Source: Cornus controversa
Lineage: Eukaryota; Streptophyta; Magnoliopsida; Cornales; Cornaceae
Assembly: GCA_026545225.1 (NCBI GenBank)
Contig: CM048845.1
Location: 86,517,033-86,581,032, forward strand
DNA: 64,000 nt
Direction: 5' to 3'
Each line of letters opens with the position of its first letter. Position 1 is the stretch's first letter. Below the pieces are notes generated by a model, which saw only the letters and a program-made list of their open reading frames with translations, did no database searches and was not told where the DNA came from. The position numbers were made by a program, and so were the translations under genes. This document shows, in pieces, positions 19,065-30,935 of the stretch.

Positions 19065-20184
19065 TTTTGGCACCCAAATATGGCACCACTTGGCAGCCAA
19101 TTTAGGGATCGTTTGAGGCAAATGGGTAAGGCTAACTAGGAGTCCATCCCAAAGAAAACTCTAAGGGTTGAGGACTTTTAGCAGGTTTTGCCTTAAAAAT
19201 AGTTGGCGTACATGTATATACATATATTGTTACGTGTATACATATATATGTATATATATTTATATAGCTATCTTTTTACAAGATTGAAACAAAGAGTCTA
19301 GTATAATTTGGACTCCAATTAGTTTGGTACAGAGGGGAAGACTAGAGTGGATGCATACTGTGAAGAGTTGAGCTTAAAACATGACTCTGTGAAGGCTGAT
19401 GACAATGAACAATAGGCTGATTTGATAAAATTGCTCATGGATAAGAATGTTTGTAATTAAGTTACAACTATGTTACAACTATGAAACTATAGAGAATATA
19501 CGTATACATAGTCTGTGTACACACATGGATAATTGGTATCAAACAAGGACTCCTATGAATTTGGGCTACTTAGGAAGACTTGGTTGAACATGGACTTTTA
19601 CAAATGGAGGTTACATTAAGGATAAAGTTGAGTGATACATGGAGCATTAGAATATAGTTGATTTATTTTATTTTATTATTTTATTTTGCAATTATCTTGT
19701 AACTTAGGTTTAGGGTTACAGTTAGTGATGTAATCTTTACTATAAATAAATACAAAGGGGATCTGTATTAGGGGTTCCCAACAACCACAATTAAATAATT
19801 GCATCACATGCAATCTGTCTCTTATCTTTAATATTCTCCAAGATATTGATCTGTCTCTTACTCGATCTAGATCTCCCTTATTTTCTTGCTCTCGGGCTCC
19901 TCTAATCTATCTGTCTGTCTATTTCTCCCTTAATTTCTACCTCCCTCCTTGCTACGATTCAGTCTCGCAATTCTTTGCGCAAAAGTAAAAGTCCTCTTAG
20001 TTGAGGCAAGAAAAAAACTCAATAGAAAGTTTCATATTTTCTCTCCCTAACCAATTGCCTGATCCAACACAACTTCCAAAGGAGATACTTGTGTTCGACC
20101 AATTGTTTACATTGAGCTAATACCATAGTTCTGACACGTCTGCAAGCAATCGGCCTATCTGGTTGATTAATTAATAACCAAACA
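19065..20184 (+). repeat. 5' LTR
   Basis: Homologous to 22369-23474 as far as 20136. The last ~48 bp, up to AACCAAACA, are inferred from the position of the primer-binding-like site and are missing from the 3' copy. An AT-rich region with TATATATTTATATAG at about 19250-19267 may serve as TATA box. Confidence 0.75.
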
Positions 20185-20189
20185 TATTT

Positions 20190-20208
20190 TGGCACACCCG
20201 GTGGGATT
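20190..20208 (+). promoter_or_regulatory. Primer-binding-like site
   Basis: TGGCACACCCGGTGGGA begins with the TGG expected for pairing to a tRNA CCA end and lies 5 nt after the inferred LTR end. A closely related sequence follows the X LTR on the minus strand at about 54050-54072. The tRNA identity is not assigned. Confidence 0.55.
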
Positions 20209-20233
20209 GGAAAAGTGCTAAAGAATTGAGAAT

Positions 20234-20419
20234 ATGCTGCCTAAGCTAAGGTCCACACGAAACTTATCCTATGGCGATAATGAGCAAGAGGAAGAAATTC
20301 CTCAACCTGTTGGAGGCTCCACAGCCTGTCCAGCAGATTTGTCAGCCGTAAGAGATGCTATACATGCAATGCGCATCCAACTCGTCAAACTTCAGACCAA
20401 CTTGGGTCGACTGGATTAG
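20234..20419 (+). pseudogene. Short gag-position ORF of the non-autonomous element
   Basis: A 61-codon ORF starting MLPKLRSTRNLSYGDNEQEEE begins 44 nt after the primer-binding-like site, where gag normally starts. It ends in a predicted helix (VRDAIHAMRIQLVKLQTNLG) as in many gag N termini. The downstream reading is broken by stops. No nucleocapsid zinc knuckle is visible. Confidence 0.45.
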
Positions 20420-20559
20420 AAGATTACCTAGGCTGATGTTCGTGCTAATGATTGTATAGAAGAATTTCTAAAACAATCAGCCATTAAGAACATGATGATC
20501 AATCAAAACTCTAATGTGCAAGGTTCGGCTTATTAGTTGAGTACCGAACAGGCTGACCA

Positions 20560-22150
20560 GTTAAAACAAAAAGGTCCAATACTACATTTGCCTCAATTTT
20601 CTACACACGTCAGCCTGCCATGGAGTAGCTCTCAGCTAGTTAGAATGAAAAATTAGCCACTAATTGAGGCTGCGAATAGACGGCTTCATGATCATTCGAA
20701 TTCATGGCAGCATGTAATTCTTCTTAATAACCCCTTAGGTGTAATTAACTTGGTGGTCAGTGGTAATATAGGAAGAAGTCCACATCTACCGATTGCATCA
20801 GCAGTCGAGGGGCAGGCCAGCAATCATCAACCACCAAGATGGTATGATCATGATCAGCCAAATCAGTCAGTAAGCCTTTCAAAAAACTTACCAATGATTT
20901 GGTTAAAAGTTCAGTCATAACTAAATACTTCTATATACCAACAACTATCACTGGCGGCACATCAGCTGCCAATGGTAAATCGGTTACATCCAACCATTTT
21001 AATGAACCATCAGCTATATATAGTACGACAGCCACCAAAGCAGCCACTGTATCAGCCTTATGGTTCACCTGCTTATAGTCAACCGCTAAAAGCTAATCAG
21101 TCGCCAGTGGCAGATCAGCCTCAAGGTTGGTTTGATTATAGTCCACCACTTCTAACACTCAGGGGGCAGCTGATGGCCAATCAACCAGAAGATTGGTCTT
21201 AAAATTATCAGCCACTAGTGGTAAATAAAAGAAGATGAATTAATCAGCTAGCCCAAGACAGAGGCCAATTGGCTGATTCAAAAAATCAACAAAGTTATTC
21301 TCTTCCAATTCTGGAAGAATAGCCAAGTGAGGGTTTTGATAGAGAAAGCATAGCCGATCAGTCATGCATTTTCTTGAAAAATGAAGAACTTCGTCTTCCA
21401 CGTAAACCTCCAGACCTTGGGGGGCAACGAGATTCGTTAGGGACGAAGGTAGCCTCATAGAAGAAAATGAATTGGCCAATTAATACACAATTTTATTTGG
21501 CCAATTCCATTCTTTTTGGTGACAATTGTATGATAGGAATACTAGCATCAGCCAGTACAAAGAAGAGCTTAGCTGATGATAACTCCAAAGACTAGCTGAA
21601 AGACATCGATCGACTAATAATCAAGATGAGTCTAAAGGAGCAAAGCATGGTCGATTAGTTATATATTTACTTAGAAAGTGAAGAACTTTATCCTCCCCGT
21701 AAACCTCTAGACCCTAGGGGGCAACAAGGTTGGATAGAGGTGAAATTAGTCTCATGGAAGAAGATGAATCGGCCAGTCAATACAAAGTTTTATATGGACG
21801 ATTTCATGTTGCATAATGAAAATCGTAAGACTAAAATACCAACGTCGGCCAACATGAAGTAGAGCTTGGTTGATGCTAACTTAACAGAAATGCCTAAATA
21901 TATATATCAGCTGAGGATTGAACTTTATTGGCTGATAGAAGAAGAAATTCAAGTATATTGGGACAATGTCATGCTGCAAGTAGCTCGATCGGCCAACATG
22001 ACATTGCATAATAATTTAATCCTTGCCGATCATAACTATACAATAATAAACTTGTGTCTATGGCTAACCTATGGGTATCAACCAACTTGTTGGCAGGCTG
22101 TGCAAGAGTCATTATCAACATTCTTTAAAGGGAAGAGTGGAAGGTCATGA
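20560..22150 (+). repeat. Degenerate internal repeats with CAGCC/GGCCA motifs
   Basis: The interior is littered with GATCAGCC, TCGGCCA and CCAGTGGC-type words. It also holds a longer direct repeat: the segment near 21375-21510 (GAAGAACTTCGTCTTCC...) recurs in diverged form near 21677-21810 (GAAGAACTTTATCCTCC...). Both copies contain GTAAACCTC and GGGGGCAAC. ORFs at 20972-21202, 21240-21479 and 21866-22150 lie in different frames or strands and are not credited as genes. Confidence 0.6.
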
Positions 22151-22368
22151 TTAGCTAATGTAGTAGGGTTGACTTGAAATAAAGATTACCTTAATGGTGA
22201 TCCATAATAAATGAAGCGCACAGTGTTTGGAAGTCTTATTGTTTGTCATTACCTTGCAATTCCTAGTTCGATCAGTTGTGGTTATGAAAGGTTCCTTCTA
22301 GTATAATTTTGAATTTCAAATATTTTATTAGTCGGATCAGCCATAAGACATTTGCAATTGGGGGTAGT

Positions 22369-23474
22369 TGTTGGCACCCAAATATGGCGCCACTTGGCAG
22401 CCAATTTAGGTGTCGTTTGAGGCAAATGGATAAGGTTGACTAGGAGTCTATCCTAAAGGAAACTCTAAGGGTTGAGGATTATTAGCAGGTTTTGCCTTAA
22501 AAATAGCTGGCATATATGTATATAGATATATCGTTATGTGTATACATATATATGTATATATATTTATATAGCTGTCTTTTACAGGATTGAAACAAGAAGT
22601 CTAGTATAATTTGGACTCTAATTAGTTTGGTACAGAGGGGAAGACTAGAGTGGATGCATGCTGTGAAGAGTTAAACTTAAAACAGGACTCTGTGAAGGCT
22701 GATGATCGTGAATAATAGGCTGATTTGGTAAAATTACTCATGGATAAGGATGTTTATAATCAAGTTACAATTATGAAGTTATACATAATATACATATACA
22801 TAGTCTGTGTATACATATGGATAGTTGGTATCAAACAAGGACTCTTACGAATTTAGGCTATTTTGTAAGACTTGGCTGAACATGGACTTTACAAATGGAG
22901 GCTGCATTAAGGATAAAGTTGAGTGAGACTTGTGAACATGGACTCTTACAAATGGAGGCTGCATTAAGGATAAAGTTGAGTGAGACTTGGACTTTAGAAA
23001 GGCTAATGTTAAGATGTTACAATCACAAGTTACTGACGACATCGAGCATTAGAATATAATTGATTTATTTCCTTTTATTATTTTATTTTGCAATTATATA
23101 TCTTGTAACTTAGGGTTAGGATTACAGTTAATGATGTAATCTTTACTATAAATAAATACAAAAGGGCTCTGTATTAAGGGTTTCCAATAACCACAATTAA
23201 ACAATTGCATCACAGGCAATCTGTCTCTCCTCCTCAATATTCTCTAGAATATTGATATGTCTCTTACTCGATCTACATCTTCCTCATTTTTTTGCTTCCG
23301 ACCTCCTCTAATCTGTCTGCCTGTCTATTTCTTCTTAGTTGAGGCAAGAAAAGAATTCAATAGGGAATTTCGTATTTTCTCTCCCTAACCAATTGCCTGA
23401 TTTAACACAACTTTCAAAGAAGATACTTGTGTTCGACCAACTGTTTACATTGAACTAATACTACGACTCTGACT
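22369..23474 (+). repeat. 3' LTR, truncated, with internal 56-bp duplication
   Basis: Preceded by a purine-rich AATTGGGGGTAG (about 22356-22366) that may be the polypurine tract. A 56-bp unit starting GAACATGGACT is tandemly duplicated at 22878-22990, and the 5' LTR has a single copy. The LTR loses homology at 23474, where an ATAAAT/ACAAAT repeat begins. Confidence 0.75.
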
Positions 23475-23524
23475 ATAAATATAAATATAAATATAAATAC
23501 AAATACAAATACAAATACAAATAC
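23474..23524. repeat. (ATAAAT)n/(ACAAAT)n hexamer repeat
   Basis: About eight hexamer units, changing from ATAAAT to ACAAAT part way, sit exactly at the truncated end of the 3' LTR. Confidence 0.9.
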
Positions 23525-24744
23525 TTAGTATAAATATATAGATACTCACGATTTAGAATAGACTTGATTGGGAGCTGATGTATATGACTTGGAAGACAGC
23601 GAGCGGCAAGAGATATCTATGAAGTCGTTTTTTGAAAGATTTTAAAAATTAATTCAAAGATGTGATGGAAAGTGAGAGATTAGATGTTGGGCACATGAAA
23701 ACCTATTCCCATGTGAAATTTTGGTGTTCAAGTACTGGTTTCATCATCAGTACATGTTGTAAGTAGTTCATGTGAATGGCCGATGGATATTGGAGGCCCA
23801 CCAAGATTGGAATTTCCTCGTGTTGGGAAATTTGATGTGATTAAACAAAATAAGCGGTTAGGGTGGTTAGGATCATTTCATGCCCTATTTTAAATGCTGT
23901 GTTCCTATTTTGGAAACTAGATGTCATATTATAGCACAAGTAGTTAGGGTGGTTAGGCTCATTTCATTGGCTTGTCAATCTTTTCTTGCATAACTAACCC
24001 TGTTTAATTATTATTACTCTTGGGTCATTTCAATAGGGGCTCATCTTTTCTTGCATAACTAACTATATTTGTTTAATTAGTCTTAATTGGGTCATTTCAT
24101 TCGGGGATTATCTTTTCTTCAATAATTAACCATGTCTACTCTTAGCTCTTAGGTAGTCGATCTCCTACCTTAGTGTCTCGTTATTTTATAGTTTGAGATG
24201 ATATATGTTTTAACTCTCTGTTAGACAATTTGGGTGCTCTCATATTACATGGATATTATTTGTAGTGGTTTCTAAATATTGATTTCTTCTTCTTTTTCTT
24301 CCATACAAAATGGAATCTAACTCATTATTATACAATTTGAGGCTTTATATATTTTTAGGTATTTCATAATAATGTGAGTGAGACAATGAAAATTTTGTCA
24401 TTCACCATATTAGAGAGAACAATAAAAATTGAGTCATATATTAATTACTTTGGTAGTTGAGATTAATAAACACGGAAATATAGATCCAAGGCAACTACGT
24501 TTGTGCAAAAATAATTAATGACAAATGTTAGGATTTTAGAGTTAAATAACTCCCAAACTAATATTTCCATAGTTGCCATGTAATTCCTTTTTGTACATGA
24601 GATTATACATGCATGGTATGCGAGTAGTTAGAACAAATGATAAGATGACACATTTATAATCGTTAGATGACACACTTGTATTTGTTCTTTCAATTAATAT
24701 TTTTTTTCAACCATCATTTAAAGGAAAAATGTTTGGCTCCATTA

Positions 24745-25060
24745 ATTATTACTCCTACCTCAAATGGTATATTCAAATAAAAGATTGAAAATTTAAATAC
24801 CTTTAGGGTCAATACGGAGTGTCTATAAGTTGGGTGTATGAGAAATTAAGTACCAACATAAAAAAGGCAGGCAGGATAAATTTCTACCATTACCATGAGT
24901 CCTTGTTCTCCATTAATAACCAAATTTGTGTGAGGTTAATTGTCATGCTTTCTGCCTGATATTAATTGTCATAGTTTTGCATATGCAAATAACATAATAA
25001 ATAGGATGAACTATCAACATTACATATTTAATTCTTTATTGTATAATTCTTGTATTCCTT
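24745..25060. repeat. Dispersed repeat, copy 1
   Basis: Shares ACTCCTACCTCAAATGGTAT and later TTGCATATGCAAATAACATAA, in the same order, with about 38960-39230. The intervening sequence has diverged. The origin of the repeat is unknown. Confidence 0.7.
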
Positions 25061-25481
25061 TGCAACGTAGGCACTTTCACTTTGTTTCATAACTTTGGTT
25101 CGTCTTATTAGCGGACCATAAATACCACCGCCCGTGTGGCCGGATGTTACTTTCTGCCTCTTTTACTAGCCGGACTAAAAAACTTAGTTCCATCGTGATC
25201 AATTTAGACAAAGAACTTTGCATTCGGCCAACAATGGATGCAAGGAGCCAGGTATTGCCTGGGCAAGTGCACCCGGGCTGACTCCTAACTTCATATATTT
25301 ATATATACAAGTAAAAAATTATGTGGCACGCGCGTTGTTTAGAATCTTTGTAAAAAAAAATTTTATTTCTATAAATATTAGATTAAAACATTAAAGAGAA
25401 AATAACATAATAATAAAAGAAAATAACATGAATGAGATTATTATTTAAAAAATTAGACTTATAGAGGAAAATAGATGATTG

Positions 25482-25564
25482 CAATTATTCAATATAAATG
25501 CTTAATAAGATGTGAAAATTTCAATTATTCAATATAAATGCTTAATAAGATGTGAAAATTTCAA
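25482..25564. repeat. 40-bp tandem duplication
   Basis: The unit beginning CAATTATTCAATATAAATGC occurs twice in tandem (25482 and 25522) without visible differences. Confidence 0.95.
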
Positions 25565-25724
25565 GTTATACATAATTTAGTTAAATTAGTAAAATATTTA
25601 GATTGAGTTTTCTTTTAACCGAGCCTACTTTGAACTGATGTGAAGATTGGGTTAAGTAAAATATGTTTGGAGACATATTTGATTTGTATATTTTACCTTG
25701 AATATAAATATAACTGAAATTATA

Positions 25725-25757
<33 letters not shown>

Positions 25758-26402
25758 AAAATTTAATTCAGTTGACATTAATATAGTATTATGAAAATTT
25801 TGTATTTGAAAAGTAAAACAAAAACTAATTAAAATTTATATAAAATACTTAACTCATGCCAGTTTTCCAGAAAGAAAGAGTTTTTTTTTTTTTTTTTAGG
25901 ATTCCAAAATCCAATTTTTAATAAAATGCACATTTCCATGAAACCCCAACTAACTCACTTTTTCAAATAGAACATGAATTCAAATACGCAAATTATTGTG
26001 TATGAAGAATTTAAAAATTAAAAAAAATGTATATAAGAAAAAATCACTTCTTATATGCTTTTCACTTCTCAATTGGAAAAGAATAGTCAGCTAAAAAAAT
26101 ATGAAAAATTCAGAAAAAAATTAATATAAGTAAATTCAAGATAATATGGAAATTAATATTTTATACACTTATTTATATTAATAAAAAATATACATTAATA
26201 TAAGCCAACTACTCAAATTAACAACTCCAACAAATAGAGATAGAGTTGGATAGAGCAATCACTTAAAATGATAATGGCTACGAAAACTTTGGTTTAATTA
26301 AAAAACTAATGTAATAGAAAAGAAAATAAGAAAGAACACGTGTCCTTGTCCTTCACTCTCCTTTTAAATAAAGATCAACACAAGTTTTCCACTCTTTTCA
26401 AT

Positions 26403-26721
26403 TAGGGATGACAATTTGCTCGGTCCAGATAGAAATTCGTCTCACCCCGTTTCATTTAAACTAATTTTAGAGAAATTTAAATAGTTGTGGGACGATTATG
26501 GGAGTAAGAGGAAAAAATCACATAGTTGAGGGACAGGAATAGGCACCCCGCCATGCCCTGCACGTTTATATTTATCATATTAACCTAATATATTATACAC
26601 ATATAAACAATTACAAAAGCACTCTCCTAAAAAAGAAAACCGCCCTCAAATGACATAAGTTTTGCCAAACCGAGATTGGGATTGTGGTCACCCTCCCAAA
26701 CCCTCCAACTTGCCATCCCTA
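26403..26721. mobile_element. hAT-type MITE, 319 bp
   Basis: The left terminus TAGGGATGACAATTTG and the reverse complement of the right terminus TAGGGATGGCAAGTTG form inverted repeats matching at 14 of 16 positions. The perfect 8-bp direct repeat TTTTCAAT flanks it (26395-26402 and 26722-26729). There is no coding capacity. Terminus and 8-bp target duplication both fit non-autonomous hAT elements. Confidence 0.88.
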
Positions 26722-26729
26722 TTTTCAAT

Positions 26730-27499
26730 GAGCTGAAAGATACAAACCACACATGTGAATAAAAACCTAATTACTCTATGTCTAATGTCACTCTTCTCAA
26801 GTCACCAAAGAAAAGATTGCCCATGTGTCACTTAAGAGAAAGAAGTTGTCACAGGTTGTATTAACGTAGTTTATTATAGAAAGGTATCCTATTGGAACTA
26901 CAGAATAAAATAAAAGAATAAAAAATTCCTTATTACATTCAATTATTAGGAGATCAACGTTGTACTTAAAAAGATAGTGGATGAACTAATGGACTTTTGA
27001 TCGGAAGTGTTATTATAAACTAAGAAAAAAGAAAAATTGATTTTGTAAATCAAAGTATTATTTCATAAAATATGTTCTCAAATTCAAATTGAAATATACA
27101 CTTCAAAAAATAGGACTAGGACTCTGAGTTACAATTTGATGATGCGACCCTACAGAAGAAAACCTCTAACAACTTTTGCACAGGAAATTTTTTTGCACAG
27201 AGAGAGAACGAGAAGAGAGTATGAGAGAGACTGATATAAGCAAAATATAAATGTCAACTGTGACTACATAAGTTTTAAGCGACAAATTTCAATCCGCCAA
27301 GTTTCAGACACCAACCAACTTAAAACGGCCAATTTTTTGTTTTTTAAAATAAAATAAAATTAAAATTAAAAATCATTTAATTTAATGTTATTAGATAGTT
27401 GATTTCAAACTGAAAAACACATTGTACATTTGCAGAAGATATATTCTTAATCCTAGCAGAAAACTCAGACTCCTGCATGTGTATGTTATGCGGACTTGT
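26730..27499. other. Non-coding stretch
   Basis: No gene is supported. Sequence at about 27416-27495 is shared, diverged, with the intron of the candidate two-exon gene at 43115-43200 and with its second copy. Confidence 0.5.
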
Positions 27500-27830
27500 G
27501 CAAACCAACTTTGAAATTAACCATAGCTTGAGTAGTTCTCCTACAGCCACCAAATGATTCATCAGCAGATTTGATTACATTGAAATCACCAGCTAGTACC
27601 AAGGAGAGGAAGAGTAAATGGATGCTTGGTGAGTAATATCCTGCCATATGGCTCTTCTCTCAGATGCTGAATTGTCTCCATAAATAAAAGAGACGTTAAA
27701 TTTTCTTTTGCATTTCAAGAGGGTTGCAGAGCAATGATGACTTGTCATGAATCATGAAGTAATATTAGATCCACTGTGGAAGAGTTCCAAAGGACAAATT
27801 CTCTAACGGAGGGAAAAATCCTACCAATAG
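27500..27830 (-). pseudogene. LINE (L1-type) endonuclease fragment
   Basis: Minus-strand translation, with frame breaks, gives a WNSSTVDLILLHDS-like stretch, then VSFIYGDNSASERRAIWQDI, then AGDFNVIKSADESFGG. This is the order of an apurinic-type endonuclease domain in plant non-LTR retrotransposons (family pattern: VYG...R..LW..L...W...GDFN...E..GG). There is no reverse transcriptase beside it, so it is a truncated relic. Confidence 0.75.
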
Positions 27831-27884
27831 GAGTAAGCCATGTGGGGGCACGGATGTAATAAGTGAACTACACATGATGTATGA

Positions 27885-27975
27885 CTGGGTAGCTCAAATG
27901 GTCAAAAAGTCATATTGAATATAAATTGATATGCTCTGCCCATAGATATGGGAGGATGTGAATTTTCACTCCAAA
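27885..27975 (+). other. Possible tRNA-derived SINE-like fragment
   Basis: TAGCTCAAATGG fits the pol III A-box consensus, and about 65 nt later GTGAATTTTCACTCC loosely resembles a B box. No poly(A) tail or target duplication is evident. Weak. Confidence 0.25.
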
Positions 27976-28131
27976 CAATTCATTAGTGTTTGTTGTACTT
28001 GAAGGTAGATTCTTGTATCTACACTTTGGTGCCATTTCTGGAAAACCGACACACTCTGAGTGGAATTCATGTCTATATAGTTACAATCAGGAATTGTTGT
28101 GGGAATACAGTCACTTACGCGCAGCGAAACA

Positions 28132-29330
28132 ATGGAGCAAAATCAGATGCAAAAACAAATGTTGCAGCAATTGCGATTGCAGTTAGAAGAATCTAATGGT
28201 TTAAACGAATAGCTGCAGGAAAAGATCAACTGCTTCACTGGAAAGGAAGTGGACGTCCCTTAGCCCAAACACGAGGGCTTGGGAGAGCATGATCCACCCC
28301 AAATTGCTCGTCTCCAGCAACTACCTGCTCGGTTGGGACATAGCTGTCCGAGATCAGACATCCCCTTCCAAGAAGTGGCAGCAAAGTTCCAAAGGGAGCT
28401 GGGCGCCGGGATTAAGAACCTAAAAACTCAAACTCCAGCAGATTTGGCAGCTTAGGTAATAGATCGAATGATCTAGTCCCGATTCACTGGAGCAATACAG
28501 AAAGCCCTGAGCCTAAGAAGTTTGTTATTCCGAGCTTCACAGTCTTCCATGGTACGACTGACCTTGTCGAGCATGTGTATCACGTTTAGCTAAAGATGAC
28601 CATGGATGCTGAAGATGAAACTCTAATGTGCAAGGCATTCCCAACCAGTCTAATGGGGCTTGCTCTAGCATGGTTTAAGCATCAACCCCTCAACTCGATA
28701 CCAAGCCTTCGAAGATTGTGTGAGTTACTTATTGCCTAGTACATTGGCAATTGAAGATGGGAAAAGACAATTTCATCCCTTTTCACTATGAGACAGGTAA
28801 AGGGAGAAACTTTGAAAGCATTTTTAACCAAGTTCAATGTAGAGGTGTCCCTGATAGACGGATATGATCAGTCCGCAGTAGTTAAAGCCCTCAAGGTATT
28901 TATAATACTAGGGACCAAGTTCCACGCCTCACTGGTCAGGAAGACTCCTAAAAGTATGGGTGAATTAAATGCCCAGGCACATAGATACTTGACCCTCGAA
29001 GAAGACAATGCAATACGTCAGCAGAAGACTGCTCTGATTAACATAAGCACTCAAACAAAAGAAGAAGTGTTAAAAAGCAGAAACCAAAGAGGAAACCCGT
29101 CAAAACCATACAAAATGGTAAAAAAATAAAGGTATGAAGAAAAAGCAACTTCTCTAAAATGCTCTCTAGCGAGACTCTACTTGGAGAATAAAGACAAAGG
29201 AATATTTAGAACACCCCCACCTATGAAGATTCTAGTGGAGCGGAGAGATAGTACCAGGCATTACGCTCTTCATAGAGATTACGAGCATATCACTAACAAA
29301 TGTCGTAAACTCAGAAGTTAGGTGGAAGCT
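28132..29330 (+). pseudogene. Tat-like gag
   Basis: Starts with MEQNQMQKQMLQQLRLQLEE at 28132. The core reads VIPSFTVFHGTTDLVEHVYH, MCKAFPTSLMGLALAWFKH, then the uninterrupted 28788-29129 reading (MRQVKGETLKAFLTKFNVEV), which is a plant retrotransposon gag (PF03732-type) pattern. A degraded zinc knuckle HYALHRDYEHITNKCRKLR lies at about 29260-29318. At least five in-frame stops replace glutamine codons (for example near 28210, 28453 and 28590). Confidence 0.75.
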
Positions 29331-29609
29331 ATGATAGCTAAGGGGGAACTGTCGGAGTACGTATTAAAGGAATAGGACCAACAGATTGATCGCCCAAGAT
29401 ATGAGCCTAGGGGAGGTGGTCAGAACATTAACCCCGTTTGAACAATTAATATAATCCATGGATACACCGGGAAAAATGACCAGCTGACAGCCCGGTCGCA
29501 CTTCTAGCAGGCGCACAAACTTCAAAAAGTGGCCAAGGTGAATTCGGTTCACGGAATGGAAGCAGAGGTCTAGTTCACCTTTAGCGATTGAGATCTGATG
29601 AGGGTATAG

Positions 29610-30075
29610 ATGCCGCATGAAGATCCACTTGTGATTAGTCTCTTGGTATGCAACTGCCTTGTTAAGAAAGTACTGATCGACACAGGATCTAGCACCAACA
29701 TCATGACCCATGCAGTTTTTGAGCAATTTGCAATAGGTGCCAAGCAAGTTAAGGCACCCGAGAGCCTTCTGGTAGGCTTCGACAGAAAAAAAAAGGGTCA
29801 CCTCGATCGACTTAATCTTGCTGTCCATTAGGGCAACACAGAGAACTCTAAAGGATCAATTTGTGATAGCAGACATCTGATCCTCCTACAACCTAATCAT
29901 GGGTCGAGGGTGGATTCATAGGATGAAAGGTGTCCCCTCAACTCTTTATCAGGTTATGAGGTGTATGACACCAAACGGGAAAGGAACAATTGACATCCCA
30001 GGAGATCAGGTAGCAACCAAAGAATGCTACACCGTGGCCTTCAAGAGAGCATCCTCTGTAGACAAAGACCCCTAA
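29610..30075 (+). pseudogene. Aspartic protease of the Tat-like element
   Basis: The reading 29610-29831 contains VKKVLIDTGSSTNIM, the retropepsin active-site DTG. About 45 codons further, after a frame break, comes NLIMGRGWIHRMKGVPSTLYQ, the usual C-terminal flap region of plant gypsy proteases. Confidence 0.8.
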
Positions 30076-30360
30076 TAGCAACCATGATCATTCTCCCACG
30101 CCGAAAGACAGATGCAGACAATAGAACCTCTGGAAAACATACGACTTGATGAAAGTGAAGGGCACATAACATAGATCGGGTTGCTCTAATCCATGAAAGA
30201 AAAATTATAGCTGATTGAGTTTCTTCAAAAAAATTCTAACATTTTTGCTTGGAGTCATCTAGATATGCCAGGCATAGACCCAGTCATAGCCTAAATGTTA
30301 ATCCAGTGATTCCTTCATTGAAGCAAAGATAGAGGAGGTTTGCACCAGAAAAAAAAGATA

Positions 30361-30935
30361 ATATCAGAAGAGGTAAACTACTTGTTAGAGACAGAGTTCA
30401 TCAGAAAGGTTAGATACTTAGACTAGCTCTTTAATGTAGTGGTGGTAAAAAAGAAGAACGAAAAATGGTGGGTGTGCATAGATTTCACCAACTTAAACAA
30501 GGCTTGCCCAAAAGATTGTTACCCGTTGCCAAAAATAGATCAAATGGTAGATGCAACACTAGGATATGAACGGTTAACATTTCTGAACGTGTACTCAGGA
30601 TATAATCAGGTCCCAATGAATCCCATGGATGAAGAGAAGACCTCCTTCATCATTGAAGGGGGAACTTATTATTACAAGGTAATGCCATTCGGATTAAAAA
30701 ATGCAGGGGCCACCTATTAACACTTGATAAACAAGGTTTTTAAGAAGCAAATGAGGCAAGCGTTTGAAACTTACATAGACGACATGGTGGTCAAACGCTT
30801 GAAGAAGGAAAATCACTTAGAGCACCTACAAGAAATTTTTGACAAATTAATGCTCTATAATATGAGGCTAAATCCACTTAAATGTACATTCAGAGTTTCA
30901 TCAGGTCAGTTCCTCGACTATACAGTTAGCTGAAC
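30361..30935 (+). pseudogene. Reverse transcriptase of the Tat-like element
   Basis: Segments WWVCIDFTNLNKACPKDCYP, PLPKIDQMVDATLGYERLTF, VMPFGLKNAGATY and FETYIDDMVVKRL are the ordered RT motifs, including the catalytic YIDD. A TAA at about 30718 stands where glutamine is expected (ATYQHLI). The fingers region upstream has further stops. Confidence 0.85.

Larger units (their letters stand above)
19065..23474 (+). mobile_element. LTR retrotransposon lacking pol (non-autonomous)
   Basis: The two direct LTRs (19065-20184 and 22369-23474) begin with the same TTGGCACCCAAATATGG segment and stay alignable for about 1.07 kb. About 10% of positions differ in the first 100 bp, so the insertion is old. 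The 2.2-kb interior has a primer-binding-like site, one short gag-position ORF and internal repeats, but no protease, RT, RNase H or integrase motif. That is the make-up of a non-autonomous derivative that would depend on enzymes from another element. No secure target duplication was found. Confidence 0.8.
23525..26394. other. Gene-poor stretch with minor repeats
   Basis: No gene is supported. It includes a dispersed repeat at about 24745-25060 shared with about 38960-39230, a 40-bp tandem duplication at 25482-25564, and a TA/CA tract at 25724-25756. Confidence 0.5.

Noticed and set aside
27885..27975. tRNA gene
   Set aside because: An A-box-like word is present, but there is no cloverleaf and the B box is degenerate; at most a SINE-like relic.
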